The notes under the pieces: model-generated
Seen by the model: only the letters and a program-made list of their open reading frames with translations
The model's database searches: none
What the model was told of the DNA's origin: nothing
Shown here: positions 14,803 through 23,657 of the stretch, one piece after another
How positions within the stretch are numbered: the first letter of the stretch is position 1
Layout: every line of letters starts with the position of its first letter
Position numbers and translations under genes: made by a program
Source: JAVBUY01 sp031552735
GTDB lineage: Bacteria > Bacillota > Clostridia > Christensenellales > Aristaeellaceae
Direction: 5' to 3'
Length of the DNA: 39,564 nucleotides
Assembly (NCBI GenBank): GCA_031552735.1
Contig: JAVBMF010000078.1
Span: 1-39,564 of the forward strand

Positions 14803-15783
14803 ATGAAGAAGGTTCTGTTGTTTTTTCTGCTCATCTGCCTGCTAGTGACAGCTTCCGCCTGTTCAAAAAGCGGCGATTCGTCGCGAGTTCTGATCTATTC
14901 TTCAGCAGAGGAGTACCGCAACGAGTATTTTCTTCAGCGGCTGAAGCAGCAATTCCCCGCCTATGAGATCAAAATCGAGTACCTGTCCAGCGGCACGCAC
15001 GCCGCGCGCCTGCAAGCCGAGGGCAAGCAATCCCCCTGCGATATCTCGCTGGACATCGAGTACGGTTCCGCCGAAAAACTGCAAGACCTGTTCGCCGATC
15101 TGTCGGCATACGACACCTCCATCTATGTAGACGACATGGTGCTGCCCGGCAAAAAGGTACTGCCCAGCATGCGCAATGGCGGCTGCATTGCCATCAACAC
15201 CGATGTGCTGAAAAACAAGGGGCTTGATGCCCCGACCAGCTATGCCGACCTGCTTGACCCCAAGTACGAGGGCTTGATCTCCATGCCCGATCCGGTCTCC
15301 TCCGGCACCGGGTACATGTTCCTCAAGAGCCTGATCAACGTCATGGGGGAGGATGAGGCCTTTGCCTACTTCGCCCAACTGAAAAAGAACATCAAGCAAT
15401 TTACCCCGTCGGGCTCTGGCCCGGTCAACGCGCTGACGCTGGGCGAGGCGGGCATCGGTCTGGCGGTCACCGCCACCGCCGTCACACAGATCAACAGCGG
15501 CACGCCGATGGCCGTTACATTCTTCCCCGAGGGTTCGCCCTTTGCCTGCTATGGTCTGGCGATGATCGACGGCAAGCAAAACAACCCCGCTGTCCAGGAA
15601 GTGTTTGATTTCTTTGTCTCCACGCTGGTGCGTGAGGACAAGCAAAAATACTACCCCGAAAAGATCTACAAGGACGAGGACTTTACCATCGAGAATTATC
15701 CGGCAAACATCACGTATGCCGATATGTCCGGCAACACGCTAGCGGAAAAGACGCGTTTGCAGGAGAAATGGAAGGCGCAATGA
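14803..15783 (+). CDS. ABC importer substrate-binding lipoprotein (Fbp/PhnS type)
   Basis: This extracellular binding protein has 326 residues. The signal peptide MKKVLLFFLLICLLVTASAC ends in a lipobox, so Cys20 is lipid-anchored. The mature part is a type of the Fbp/iron family: YSSAEEYRNEYFL, GSAEKLQDLFADL, SSGTGYMFL, and TPSGSGPVNALTLGEAGIGLAV, with a C-terminal YYPEKIY. The adjacent Tyr-Tyr pair that binds Fe3+ in FbpA is not in its usual place, so the substrate may be another anion such as 2-aminoethylphosphonate; known relatives of this class carry either. It is the first gene of an operon with an ATPase, a permease and a LicC-like enzyme. Confidence 0.88.
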   Translation: MKKVLLFFLLICLLVTASACSKSGDSSRVLIYSSAEEYRNEYFLQRLKQQFPAYEIKIEYLSSGTHAARLQAEGKQSPCDISLDIEYGSAEKLQDLFADLSAYDTSIYVDDMVLPGKKVLPSMRNGGCIAINTDVLKNKGLDAPTSYADLLDPKYEGLISMPDPVSSGTGYMFLKSLINVMGEDEAFAYFAQLKKNIKQFTPSGSGPVNALTLGEAGIGLAVTATAVTQINSGTPMAVTFFPEGSPFACYGLAMIDGKQNNPAVQEVFDFFVSTLVREDKQKYYPEKIYKDEDFTIENYPANITYADMSGNTLAEKTRLQEKWKAQ

Positions 15784-16562
15784 GCAACGCAACCAATGTC
15801 CCCAAACTCCGTGTGGAACACTTGGCGAAACACTTCGGCCAGCAGCAGGTGCTGCGCGATATCAACTTTTCCGTCCAGGAGGGAGAAACCATCTCCCTCC
15901 TGGGTGCTTCTGGTTGCGGAAAAACCACCATATTGCGCATCCTCATCGGCCTGCTGGAGCCCGATGCCGGCATCGTGTACAAAGATGGCATCGACATCAC
16001 CGGCCTCCCTCCAGCCAAGCGCGGTATGGGCATTGTGTTCCAGAACTATGCGCTGTTTGAAAACATGACCGTGTTAGGCAACGTAGAATACGCGCTGAAG
16101 CACAACCCCCAGCGCAAGAAGGACGCGCGCAAGGACGCGTTGTCGCTGATCGAGCGCGTCGGCCTGACCGAGCAAAAAGACAAGCGGCCAATGAAGCTGT
16201 CCGGCGGGCAGCAGCAGCGCGTGGCCATCGCGCGCACATTGGCGGTCAATCCTGATATCATTCTGCTCGACGAGCCGATGTCCGCGCTGGACGCTGAAAC
16301 ACGCCTGTCTCTGCGCGGCGAGCTAAAGGCGCTTGCCGCCGAGTTTGGCACCACCATGCTTTATATCACGCACGACCAAGAAGAAGCCTTCGCGATGTCC
16401 GACCGCATCATTGTGATGGATGGCGGCGACATCCAGCAGATGGACACGCCCGAGCGGATTCTCTCGCATCCCGCCAACGCGTTTGTCGAGCGTTTTGTGT
16501 GCGACAATCTGCGCATCAAGGCCGAAGCGCTCCATCAGTTCGGCCTGCGCTCCGCGCAATAA
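15780..16562 (+). CDS. ABC importer ATP-binding protein
   Basis: The 260-residue ATPase powers the importer. It has Walker A GASGCGKTT (about residues 41-49), Q-loop VFQNYALF, signature LSGGQQQR, Walker B IILLDEPMSALD, and the H-loop in YITHDQEEA. It is close to the PotA/FbpC/PhnT group but lacks a long C-terminal TOBE domain (only about 20 residues follow the core). ATG 15780 overlaps the stop of the binding-protein gene by 4 bases (ATGA). An ATG at 15768 is less likely because its ribosome binding site would be only 2 bases away. Confidence 0.93.
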   Translation: MSNATNVPKLRVEHLAKHFGQQQVLRDINFSVQEGETISLLGASGCGKTTILRILIGLLEPDAGIVYKDGIDITGLPPAKRGMGIVFQNYALFENMTVLGNVEYALKHNPQRKKDARKDALSLIERVGLTEQKDKRPMKLSGGQQQRVAIARTLAVNPDIILLDEPMSALDAETRLSLRGELKALAAEFGTTMLYITHDQEEAFAMSDRIIVMDGGDIQQMDTPERILSHPANAFVERFVCDNLRIKAEALHQFGLRSAQ

Positions 16563-16586
16563 CCGCTGTCCGAAAGGAAATACACC

Positions 16587-18194
16587 ATGCAAACTACTAT
16601 CCGCGGCGCGCAAAAGCGGTTCCCCATCGCCACAGCGACCAAATTGCTGCTGATGGTTGTTTTGGTCGTATCCATCGTACTGCCTTTACTGCGCATGCTG
16701 CTGACCATTGTCGGCACAGACGCGATGTCTATTTTACGCTCGGAGCGTTTTCTCTCGGCACTGTGGAACTCTATCGCGATCTCCAGCGTGGGCATGCTGC
16801 TGTCGGTGGCGTTGGCGCTGGCGCTGGCTTGGTGTGTGATGCGCATCGACATCCGCTGGCGCGGTTTGTGGATGCTGCTGCTTACGCTGCCGATGCTTAT
16901 TCCATCGGTGTCGCACGGCATGGGACTGATTGTGCTGTTCGGCGCAAACGGCGTGCTGACCAATCTGCTGCATATTCCGGGCGATATCTACGGCTTCTGG
17001 GGCGTGGTGCTGGGCGCCACGATGTATTCGTTCCCGGTCGCATTCTTAATGCTGGTCGATATCTTCAAGTATGAGGACAGCTCTCCTTATGAGGCAGCCG
17101 CTGTGCTGGGCATTTCCGCGCCCCGCCAGTTGACCGCCATCACGCTGCCCTACCTGCGCCGTCCGATGATCGCGGTGTTTTTCTCGATCTTCACACTGAT
17201 CATCACCGACTACGGTGTGCCGCTGATGCTGGGCACGCACGAAACCCTGACGCTGCCCGTCATGATGTATCAGGATGTCATTGAGGGCATGGACTTTGCC
17301 AAGGGCAGTGTCATCGGTCTGGTACTGCTGCTGCCCGCACTGGTCGCGTTCCTGATTGATCTGCTGAACCGCGATCCGGGCAATGCCAGCTATGTGACGC
17401 GCCCGTATATCCGCAAGCAAGAGGTTATTGCAAAGACCCTCGCGTACCTGCTGTGCGGATTTGTGTCGCTATGCGTGCTGCTGCCCATCGGTTCCTTCGC
17501 GGTGCTGACCTTTGCGGACAAGTACCCGCTGCGGCTAACCCCGACCATCGCGCACATCACACGCACGTTCCAAATGGACGGCGGACGTTATCTGCTCAAT
17601 TCGTTTATCATCGCGACGCTGGTGGCGTGCATTGGCGTGACGGTTGCTTGGATGATCGCGTACTACACCGCGCGCATGCGTTCACGTTCCTCGCGCGCGC
17701 TGCATCTGATCTCCATCGTATCGCTGGCCATTCCCGGTCTGGTGCTTGGTCTGTCCTATGCGCTGTTCTTCCGGGGCACCTTCCTGTATAGCACACTGGC
17801 CATTCTGGTGCTCGTCAACCTAGTGCACTTCTTTGCCTCACCGTACCTGATGCTCTACAACACCTTAGGCAAAATCCACAGCAATCTGGAATTGGTCGGC
17901 GCCACATTGGGACTGAGCCGTTTCCGCATCGCGATCGACGTGCTGGTGCCGCGCACGCGCACCACCATCTTAGAAGCCTTTGTGTACTTCTTTGTGAACG
18001 CCATGATGACCATTTCCGCGGTCTCCTTCCTGGCCAATGTGGATACGCGCCCGCTGGCGCTGATGATTCCCAGCTTTGAAAACACCATGATGCGCGAGAG
18101 CATGGCGTTTGTGTCGCTGCTGATCCTGACAGTCAATCTGGCGGTGAAAGGCTTGGCCGCGCTCATCAAGCGGCACATGGCGCAAAGTGCCTGA
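16587..18194 (+). CDS. ABC importer permease, two fused membrane domains
   Basis: The 535-residue membrane protein holds two BPD_transp_1 halves in one chain, as in FbpB and PhnU/PhnV-type permeases, with about twelve helices. The first coupling loop is YEAAAVLGISAPRQLTAITLP (about residues 167-187) and the second is LELVGATLGLSRFRIAIDVLVP (about 430-452). The chain forms the complete channel, so no second permease gene is needed. AAAGGAAA precedes ATG 16587. It is third in the operon, 24 bases behind the ATPase gene. Confidence 0.92.
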   Translation: MQTTIRGAQKRFPIATATKLLLMVVLVVSIVLPLLRMLLTIVGTDAMSILRSERFLSALWNSIAISSVGMLLSVALALALAWCVMRIDIRWRGLWMLLLTLPMLIPSVSHGMGLIVLFGANGVLTNLLHIPGDIYGFWGVVLGATMYSFPVAFLMLVDIFKYEDSSPYEAAAVLGISAPRQLTAITLPYLRRPMIAVFFSIFTLIITDYGVPLMLGTHETLTLPVMMYQDVIEGMDFAKGSVIGLVLLLPALVAFLIDLLNRDPGNASYVTRPYIRKQEVIAKTLAYLLCGFVSLCVLLPIGSFAVLTFADKYPLRLTPTIAHITRTFQMDGGRYLLNSFIIATLVACIGVTVAWMIAYYTARMRSRSSRALHLISIVSLAIPGLVLGLSYALFFRGTFLYSTLAILVLVNLVHFFASPYLMLYNTLGKIHSNLELVGATLGLSRFRIAIDVLVPRTRTTILEAFVYFFVNAMMTISAVSFLANVDTRPLALMIPSFENTMMRESMAFVSLLILTVNLAVKGLAALIKRHMAQSA

Positions 18195-18243
18195 CGATAG
18201 ATCCGCATATTTTGCTATCATATTGTGAAGAGGTAGAACTTCC

Positions 18244-19134
18244 ATGCAACTGACAAAGAATCAATTTGATGTGCTCGCGCTGATCGAGCGCCAGGGCGCG
18301 CCCACACAGCGCGAAATGTCCGCGCAGCTCGACCGTTCCATTGGCACCATCAATCGCATTTTTAATGAGCTCAAAGAGTTGGGCTTCCTGCTGAATGGGC
18401 ACATCACCGAGGCAGGGCTGAACGCGTTGGCTCCTTATCGGGTCAAGCGCGCCATCTTCTTGGCCGCCGGGTTTGGCTCGCGATTGGTGCCTATCACGCT
18501 CAACACACCCAAGCCGCTGGTGCGTGTGCATGGCAAGCGCATCATTGAGTCGCTGCTGGACGCGGTGGTCGCCGCCGGCATCGAGGAGATCATTATCGTG
18601 CGCGGCTACATGGGCGAGCAGTTCGATGCGCTGCGCTACAAGTATCCGAGCATTCAGTTTGTAGAAAACCCCGCCTATAACGAGAGCAACAATATTTCTT
18701 CCATCATGTGCGTGCGCTACCTGTTGCAGAATGCTTACGTGCTGGAAGGCGATTTGGTTCTGTACAACCCCGCGCTGATCACCAAGTATCAGTATAGTTC
18801 GAATTACTTGGGCGTACCGGTCGAGTCCACTGACGACTGGTGCTTTTCCTCCAGCGGTGGGTTCATTACAAAAGTCAGTGTGGGCGGAACAAACTGTCAC
18901 CACATGTTCGGCATATCCTATTGGGACGCGGCGGACGGCGCGCGCCTGGCGGAGCATATCAAGGAGGTTTATGAGCGGCCCGGCGGCAAGGAGCGCTATT
19001 GGGATCAGGTGGCGCTGGAATACTACGCCAAGGCGTATCAGATTGCCATTCGCGAGTGTACCTTTGACGATATTGTGGAAATCGACACCTATCGGGAATT
19101 GAAGGCGATCGACCCGGCGTATCGGGAAGGCTAA
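18244..19134 (+). CDS. Winged-helix domain fused to LicC-like nucleotidyltransferase
   Basis: The 296-residue protein has two parts. Residues 1 to about 68 look like a MarR/winged-helix DNA-binding domain (LTKNQFDVLALIERQGAPTQ ... IGTINRIFNELKELGFL). Residues about 75-296 are a nucleotidyltransferase: AAGFGSRLVPITLNTPKPLV (nucleotide loop), GIEEIIIVRGYMGEQF, NPAYNESNNISS, and LEGDLVL. This is the LicC/PntC pattern, which activates phosphocholine or aminoethylphosphonate with CTP; sugar-1-phosphates are less likely but possible. It lies 49 bases behind the ABC permease and may share its transcript, and its own regulator domain could control the operon. AGAGG precedes the ATG. Confidence 0.87.
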   Translation: MQLTKNQFDVLALIERQGAPTQREMSAQLDRSIGTINRIFNELKELGFLLNGHITEAGLNALAPYRVKRAIFLAAGFGSRLVPITLNTPKPLVRVHGKRIIESLLDAVVAAGIEEIIIVRGYMGEQFDALRYKYPSIQFVENPAYNESNNISSIMCVRYLLQNAYVLEGDLVLYNPALITKYQYSSNYLGVPVESTDDWCFSSSGGFITKVSVGGTNCHHMFGISYWDAADGARLAEHIKEVYERPGGKERYWDQVALEYYAKAYQIAIRECTFDDIVEIDTYRELKAIDPAYREG

Positions 19135-19146
19135 AATAAAAAGAAG

Positions 19147-19181
19147 TTCCACGGCACAATACGCTGCCGTGGAATTTTTTT
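19147..19181 (+). terminator. Terminator of the importer/nucleotidyltransferase operon
   Basis: TTCCACGGCA pairs with TGCCGTGGAA and is followed by T7, starting 12 bases after the stop of the nucleotidyltransferase gene. Confidence 0.93.
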
Positions 19182-19273
19182 GCTAACCGCCTTCCGCGCA
19201 GTTGCAAAAGCGCGATGCTGGACGGCAACCTCTTGTTTACACATTCGGCGTGATCCCGTCCGGCATGATGTTT

Positions 19274-20641
19274 TTATTGCCGCTGCATGAGTAGCACCGT
19301 TTCTACGCCGCCTGCCCAGCAGAACATATCCACCGACTGCACCTTGGTCGCGACATAACCGCCCGCCGCCAGGTGCGCCGCGTCACGCGCCAGTGTGGCC
19401 GGGTTGCATGACACATAGACCACACGCGCAGGCTTTGCCTTGATCACGGCGTCCAGCAGTGCGGGGTCGCATCCTTTGCGCGGCGGATCAACCACCACCA
19501 CATCAGGCGCCAGCCCCTGCGCAACCAGCGCGGGCAGCGCGCGCTCCGCCTCGGCGCAAAGAAATTCCGCATTGTGGATTTCGTTCGCGCGCGCGTTGTG
19601 TCGCGCGTCGTCAATGGCTTCCGGCACAACCTCGATGCCGATCACCTTGGCCGCATGCCGCGCCAGCATCAGTGAGATCGTGCCCGCGCCACAATATGCG
19701 TCAACCACCGTTTCACTGCCGCACAACTGCGCATAGGCCAGCGTCTGCGCATACAGTACCTCGGTCTGCGCCGGATTGACCTGAAAGAACGATCTTGCGG
19801 ACACGCGAAAGGTCAAGCCATGCAGCGTTTCCTCCAGCGTGTCGCTGCCCCACAGCGTCGTCATAGACTTGCCCAGAATCACATTGCCCGGCTGGTCGTT
19901 GATGTTCTGCTGAATCGATGCGATGCCGGGCACATCGCGCCGAAGCATCTCGATCAGCTCCGCCTGTCGCGGCAGATCGGCGACACGCGTTACCAACACC
20001 ACCATGACCTGCCCGGCCTGCGTGCTGCGCACCATGATGTGGCGCACCATGCCGCTGTGCGTCAGCTCGTCATACGGCGCAATACAAAAGTCGATCATCC
20101 ACTGCCGCACGGCAGCCACCGCGGCGTCCGCCTCCGCTCGCTGGATCAGGCAACCGCACGACGCGTCGATAACCTCGTGCGTGCGCGGCGCGTAAAACCC
20201 GATGCGTGGCGCGCCGACCTGCCCCGCCACAGGATAAGCGCCCTTGTTTCGGTAGCGCCATGGCTCGGCCATGCCCAGCACTTCCGGCACGCTGATGGCA
20301 AGCCCGCCAATGCGCGTCAGACAATCCTGCACCTGCGCGCGCTTGAAGGCGAGCGATGCTTCGTATGCCATGTGCTGCGCCACGCAGCCGCCACAGCGCT
20401 TGTACACCGGGCAGCGCGGCACACGCCGATTCTGCGACGGCTCGATGATTTCTTCGATCCGCGCAAACGCGTGCCGCTTTTCCACCTTCACGATGCGCGC
20501 CATGATGCGCTCGCCGGGCAGCGCGCCGGGCACAAATACGCAAAAGCCCTGCTCGCCATAGCGGCAAACGCCTTCGGCATCCATGCCGAAGCGATCCACC
20601 GTCAGCGGCAGAAGCTGATTCTTTTGCAGAGGTTGTGCCAT
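19274..20641 (-). CDS. rlmD: 23S rRNA (uracil-5-)-methyltransferase RlmD/RlmCD type
   Basis: This class of enzyme makes m5U in 23S rRNA using S-adenosylmethionine. The 455-residue protein starts with a TRAM RNA-binding domain (about 8-66). A [4Fe-4S] site follows (C77, C83, C86 and a later Cys in DASCGCL). The Rossmann domain has VDAYCGAGTISL, VVVDPPRKGCD, and the catalytic Cys in VYVSCNPATLARD. In many Firmicutes one such enzyme (RlmCD) modifies both U747 and U1939, so the target is not fixed by sequence. AGGAGG lies 6 bases before ATG 20641. The stretch 19182-19273 after its end holds no gene. Confidence 0.94.
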   Translation of the reverse strand: MAQPLQKNQLLPLTVDRFGMDAEGVCRYGEQGFCVFVPGALPGERIMARIVKVEKRHAFARIEEIIEPSQNRRVPRCPVYKRCGGCVAQHMAYEASLAFKRAQVQDCLTRIGGLAISVPEVLGMAEPWRYRNKGAYPVAGQVGAPRIGFYAPRTHEVIDASCGCLIQRAEADAAVAAVRQWMIDFCIAPYDELTHSGMVRHIMVRSTQAGQVMVVLVTRVADLPRQAELIEMLRRDVPGIASIQQNINDQPGNVILGKSMTTLWGSDTLEETLHGLTFRVSARSFFQVNPAQTEVLYAQTLAYAQLCGSETVVDAYCGAGTISLMLARHAAKVIGIEVVPEAIDDARHNARANEIHNAEFLCAEAERALPALVAQGLAPDVVVVDPPRKGCDPALLDAVIKAKPARVVYVSCNPATLARDAAHLAAGGYVATKVQSVDMFCWAGGVETVLLMQRQ

Positions 20642-20651
20642 GGTGCCTCCT

Positions 20652-20682
20652 AAAAAAACGCGGGCGAATTTTCATCCGCCCG
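20652..20682 (-). terminator. Terminator of pfkA
   Basis: On the minus strand CGGGCG and CGCCCG (20682-20661) form a stem followed closely by T7 (20658-20652), about 40 bases behind pfkA and just before the rlmD ribosome binding site. Confidence 0.85.
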
Positions 20683-20721
20683 ATATCGGTTGCGCTGTTG
20701 CGCGCGCATTTCGCCAGCTTT

Positions 20722-21777
20722 TTACAGCGAATTTACCAGTGTATACAGCTCTTTGTTAAACGGGCGTTTGCACGCCAGCGCCTCCGCGATGGGCAAATGG
20801 AAGATTCGCCCGTCCTTTATGCCAACCACTTGGTTGGAGATACCATTGTTGAGCAGGCGCACCGCTAGGTTGCCCGCCTCAAACGCAAAGGCGGAATCGT
20901 ACGCGCTGGGTTGGTGGCCGCGCTGGGTATAGCCGATCACCGTCGCACGCGCCTCCACCATGCCGCACTTGCGCTTTAGGATAGACGCCAGGCGCATCGC
21001 CGATATCTGCTCGCCCGGGTAGCACTGTTTGCCGTTTGTGGTCAAAAACCCATGCACATCAAAGGGCTCCATGTGCTTATACGCGCCTTCGGCCACCACG
21101 ACGGTGACACGGTTGTTGCCGCGCGCGATCAGCTTGTTTAGCCGGTCGGCCACCTCGTCAATGCTCCACCGCACTTCGGGCACGATGACGATTTCCGAGC
21201 CGGTGCTGACCGCAGCCTTTAGCGCGATGTCGCCACAGTCACGGCCCATCACCTCCACCACCGCAGGGCGATCGTGCGAGCGCGAGGTCGCGCGGATGGC
21301 GCGAATGTCGTTGACGCACGAGTTGACCGCGGTGTCATAGCCCAGCGTCATCTCGGTATACGCAAGATCGTTGTCGATGGTGCCCGGAATGCCCACCGTG
21401 GGCACGCCCAGCTCGCACAGGCGCATCGCGCCCTGATAACTGCCGTCGCCGCCGATGACCACCAGGCCCTCCAGCTTCAGCTTATGGATATTCTCCACCG
21501 CCTTGGCGCGCCACGCGGGGTCCTTAAACTCCTCGCAGCGCGCGGTGCGCAGGTAGGTGCCGGGCTGATCGGCAATGTCTAGCACGGTATCCAGGTCGAG
21601 CTCGACAGCATCGTCCGACGCCTTTTTGCTGCGGCCAAGCAAGCCGTTATAGCCGCGCTTGATGCCGACTAACGACATGCCATATAGCGCGGCGCTGCGT
21701 GCCACCGACACCACGGCCGCGTTCATGCCCGGCGCATCGCCGCCGGATGTTAGTATACCGATGCGTTTGGTTGCCAT
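20722..21777 (-). CDS. pfkA: 6-phosphofructokinase
   Basis: This enzyme catalyses the committed step of glycolysis, fructose-6-phosphate to the 1,6-bisphosphate. The 351-residue sequence has GGDAPGMNA (residues 13-21), GGDGSYQGA (the Gly after GGD marks ATP rather than pyrophosphate use), GTIDND with the catalytic Asp, MGRDCGDIAL and GYTQRGHQPSAYD. It is a little longer than the 320-residue E. coli PfkA. The start follows a weak site (GGGATGAAACAAT). It lies 47 bases behind a small conserved gene with which it probably shares a promoter. Confidence 0.94.
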   Translation of the reverse strand: MATKRIGILTSGGDAPGMNAAVVSVARSAALYGMSLVGIKRGYNGLLGRSKKASDDAVELDLDTVLDIADQPGTYLRTARCEEFKDPAWRAKAVENIHKLKLEGLVVIGGDGSYQGAMRLCELGVPTVGIPGTIDNDLAYTEMTLGYDTAVNSCVNDIRAIRATSRSHDRPAVVEVMGRDCGDIALKAAVSTGSEIVIVPEVRWSIDEVADRLNKLIARGNNRVTVVVAEGAYKHMEPFDVHGFLTTNGKQCYPGEQISAMRLASILKRKCGMVEARATVIGYTQRGHQPSAYDSAFAFEAGNLAVRLLNNGISNQVVGIKDGRIFHLPIAEALACKRPFNKELYTLVNSL

Positions 21778-21824
21778 ATTGTTTCATCCCATCCTAACTT
21801 ATGGTGAATCGGCCCGCGAAATCG

Positions 21825-22085
21825 CTACGAAATACCGCGTTCCATCAGCACAGCGCGTGCCTCGCGCATTTCGCCACGCAGCACCTGGATCTCGTACATA
21901 TTTTCCTGCGCCGACACACCCCTAAATACCGGGTGGATGCGCACCAGGAAACCCTCTGCGGTCAGCGCGTCACGCGCGTCATTCGCCGCCTGCTCGCTGC
22001 GCGCCATGTGGATCGCCACCCATGCGGAGGTTTTTCCGCTGGGATCGTTGGTTGCTGTGGTCAAGTGATCATCATTCCCCGCCAC
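21825..22085 (-). CDS. Small conserved protein upstream of pfkA
   Basis: The 86-residue product (from GTG 22085) contains WVAIHMARSEQAANDARDAL, GFLVRIHPV, ENMYEIQVLRGEMREARAVL, ending MERGIS. This resembles a family of 60-90-residue proteins that I recall sitting upstream of pfkA in Clostridia, sometimes mislabelled, with a ferredoxin-like/DUF2007-style fold. The match is from memory. GTG 22085 is chosen because CGGAG lies 5 bases before it and no in-frame ATG precedes the conserved part. The longer open frame upstream (to 22565) overlaps murA and its promoter and is not coding. Confidence 0.65.
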   Translation of the reverse strand: MAGNDDHLTTATNDPSGKTSAWVAIHMARSEQAANDARDALTAEGFLVRIHPVFRGVSAQENMYEIQVLRGEMREARAVLMERGIS

Positions 22086-22122
22086 GCATACTCCGCGCAA
22101 ATTTGTGAGCCTAAACCAGTTT

Positions 22123-22131
22123 ATTATAGCA
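22123..22131 (-). promoter_or_regulatory. Extended -10 promoter of the small gene-pfkA operon
   Basis: TGCTATAAT on the minus strand is a consensus extended -10, 37 bases before the GTG start. No clear -35 is seen, which extended -10 promoters tolerate. Confidence 0.7.
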
Positions 22132-22196
22132 TGCTTGGATGCGTGCGCATAGAGCTTTCTTGGTTTTTCCGTGTCTTTGCACATTTTCCGTCCGAC

Positions 22197-22225
22197 TTGC
22201 CAAGCGACGGCCGTGCGTGTATAAT
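22197..22225 (+). promoter_or_regulatory. Promoter of murA
   Basis: TTGCCA (22197-22202), a 17-base spacer and TATAAT (22220-22225) lie 59 bases before murA, divergent from the pfkA-operon promoter. Confidence 0.82.
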
Positions 22226-22284
22226 GTCTAAACTGGATATACTGTGGAAGTAGCGCCATTTTTGCGAAAGGAGGGGATGCAACC

Positions 22285-23583
22285 ATGTCCATCGTTGAAA
22301 AGCTGCAAATCACCGGCGGCGCGCGGCTGGAAGGTGTGGTCAGTGTCAGCGGCGGCAAGAACACCGCGGTGGCCATCATCCCCGCCGCGCTTTTATCTGA
22401 CGAGCCCTGCGTCATCGACAACTTGCCGGACATCGACGACGTGCACGCGCTGGCCGAGATCCTGCGCCTGTTGGGCGCTGAAGTGGAATTTACCGACCGC
22501 ACGATGCGCATTGATCCCCGATCGGTGAAAGGACATGTCGTTCCGCAGCAACTTGCGCAGCGCATGCGCGCCTCTTCCTATTTGATCGGCGCGTTGCTGG
22601 GTCGCTTGGGTCGCGCGGAAGTACCTTACCCGGGCGGGTGCGTCATTGGCGCACGCCCCATTGATCAGCACATCAAGGGCATGCGCGCGCTGGGCGCGAC
22701 CGTGGACTGCGTCGGTGATAGCGTGCGCGCGGAGGCAGCGCAATTGACCGGTGCCGATATCTTCCTGGACTTGGTCACGGTGGGCGGCACGATCAACATC
22801 ATGCTGGCCGCTACCCGGGCGATTGGGCAAACCATTATCTACAACGCCGCGAAAGAGCCGCACATCGTCGATACCGCCAACTTTCTTAACAGCATGGGCG
22901 CGCGCATCAAGGGCGCGGGCACCGATGTGATTCGCATACAGGGCGTGCCGCGTTTGCGCGGCTGCACCTATACCGTCATTCCCGACCAAATCGAAACCGG
23001 TACGCTGATGATTGCCGCCGCCGCAACGCATGGTGATGTGACCATTCGCGGCTGCATTCCCACGCATATGGAGTCGCTGTCCGCCAAGCTGCTGGAGATG
23101 GGCGCCTATGTCAAGGAGCACGACGATGCGATCCACGTTCGTTCCAACGGCGAGCATCGCGCGGTCAATATCAAGACGCAAGTGTATCCGGGCTTTCCGA
23201 CCGACCTGCAACAACCGATGACCGCACTGCTCACCACCGCGCGCGGCACCAGCATTGTCACCGAGAATATCTTCGAGAACCGCTTCCGTCACCTGACGGA
23301 GTTCCAGCGCATGGGCGCCAACGTCCGCGTGATGGAGCGCGTCGCCATTATCGAAGGCGTGCACAATCTTTTTGGCGCGTCGGTGTATGCCACCGACCTG
23401 CGCGCCGGCGCGGCGATGGTGGTCGCAGGGCTCATGGCCGATGGGGTCACAGAAATCGCCAACACGCACTATATCGACCGCGGGTATGAGAACCTCGCGG
23501 AAAAGCTGATCTCGCTGGGCGCGAAAATCACGCGCGTGCAGGTAGAGGAAAGCGGCCCGATGATGGAGCTGGTCCGGGGATAG
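22285..23583 (+). CDS. murA: UDP-N-acetylglucosamine 1-carboxyvinyltransferase
   Basis: MurA adds enolpyruvate to UDP-GlcNAc, the first committed step of peptidoglycan synthesis, and is the fosfomycin target. The 432-residue length is normal. Seen are GGKNTAVAIIPAALL (with the conserved Lys-Asn near residues 25-26), RMRASSYLIGALLGR, and PGGCVIGARPIDQHI, where C119 equals the catalytic Cys115 of E. coli. Because that residue is Cys and not Asp, natural fosfomycin resistance by this route is not expected. AAAGGAGG precedes ATG 22285. Many Firmicutes have two paralogues (MurA1 and MurA2); which one this is cannot be decided here. Confidence 0.95.
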   Translation: MSIVEKLQITGGARLEGVVSVSGGKNTAVAIIPAALLSDEPCVIDNLPDIDDVHALAEILRLLGAEVEFTDRTMRIDPRSVKGHVVPQQLAQRMRASSYLIGALLGRLGRAEVPYPGGCVIGARPIDQHIKGMRALGATVDCVGDSVRAEAAQLTGADIFLDLVTVGGTINIMLAATRAIGQTIIYNAAKEPHIVDTANFLNSMGARIKGAGTDVIRIQGVPRLRGCTYTVIPDQIETGTLMIAAAATHGDVTIRGCIPTHMESLSAKLLEMGAYVKEHDDAIHVRSNGEHRAVNIKTQVYPGFPTDLQQPMTALLTTARGTSIVTENIFENRFRHLTEFQRMGANVRVMERVAIIEGVHNLFGASVYATDLRAGAAMVVAGLMADGVTEIANTHYIDRGYENLAEKLISLGAKITRVQVEESGPMMELVRG

Positions 23584-23600
23584 GCACAAAGCATACAAAA

Positions 23601-23627
23601 AAGCCGGTTCACTTGAACCGGCTTTTT
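23601..23627. terminator. Terminator shared by murA and the convergent secreted-protein gene
   Basis: AAGCCGGTTC/GAACCGGCTT with a 4-base loop is followed by T5 on the plus strand and preceded by A6, which reads as T6 on the minus strand. It can end both transcripts. Confidence 0.92.
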
Positions 23628-23657
23628 CGTATCTTTTCTATCCCTCGGCTGATCCGT

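Noticed and set aside
21825..22565. 246-codon version of the small gene upstream of pfkA
   Set aside because: The upstream two thirds overlap murA and two promoters. Only the last 86 codons carry the conserved pattern.
22393..23598. 401-codon open frame on the minus strand opposite murA
   Set aside because: murA is certain, and the opposite product has no recognisable domain.
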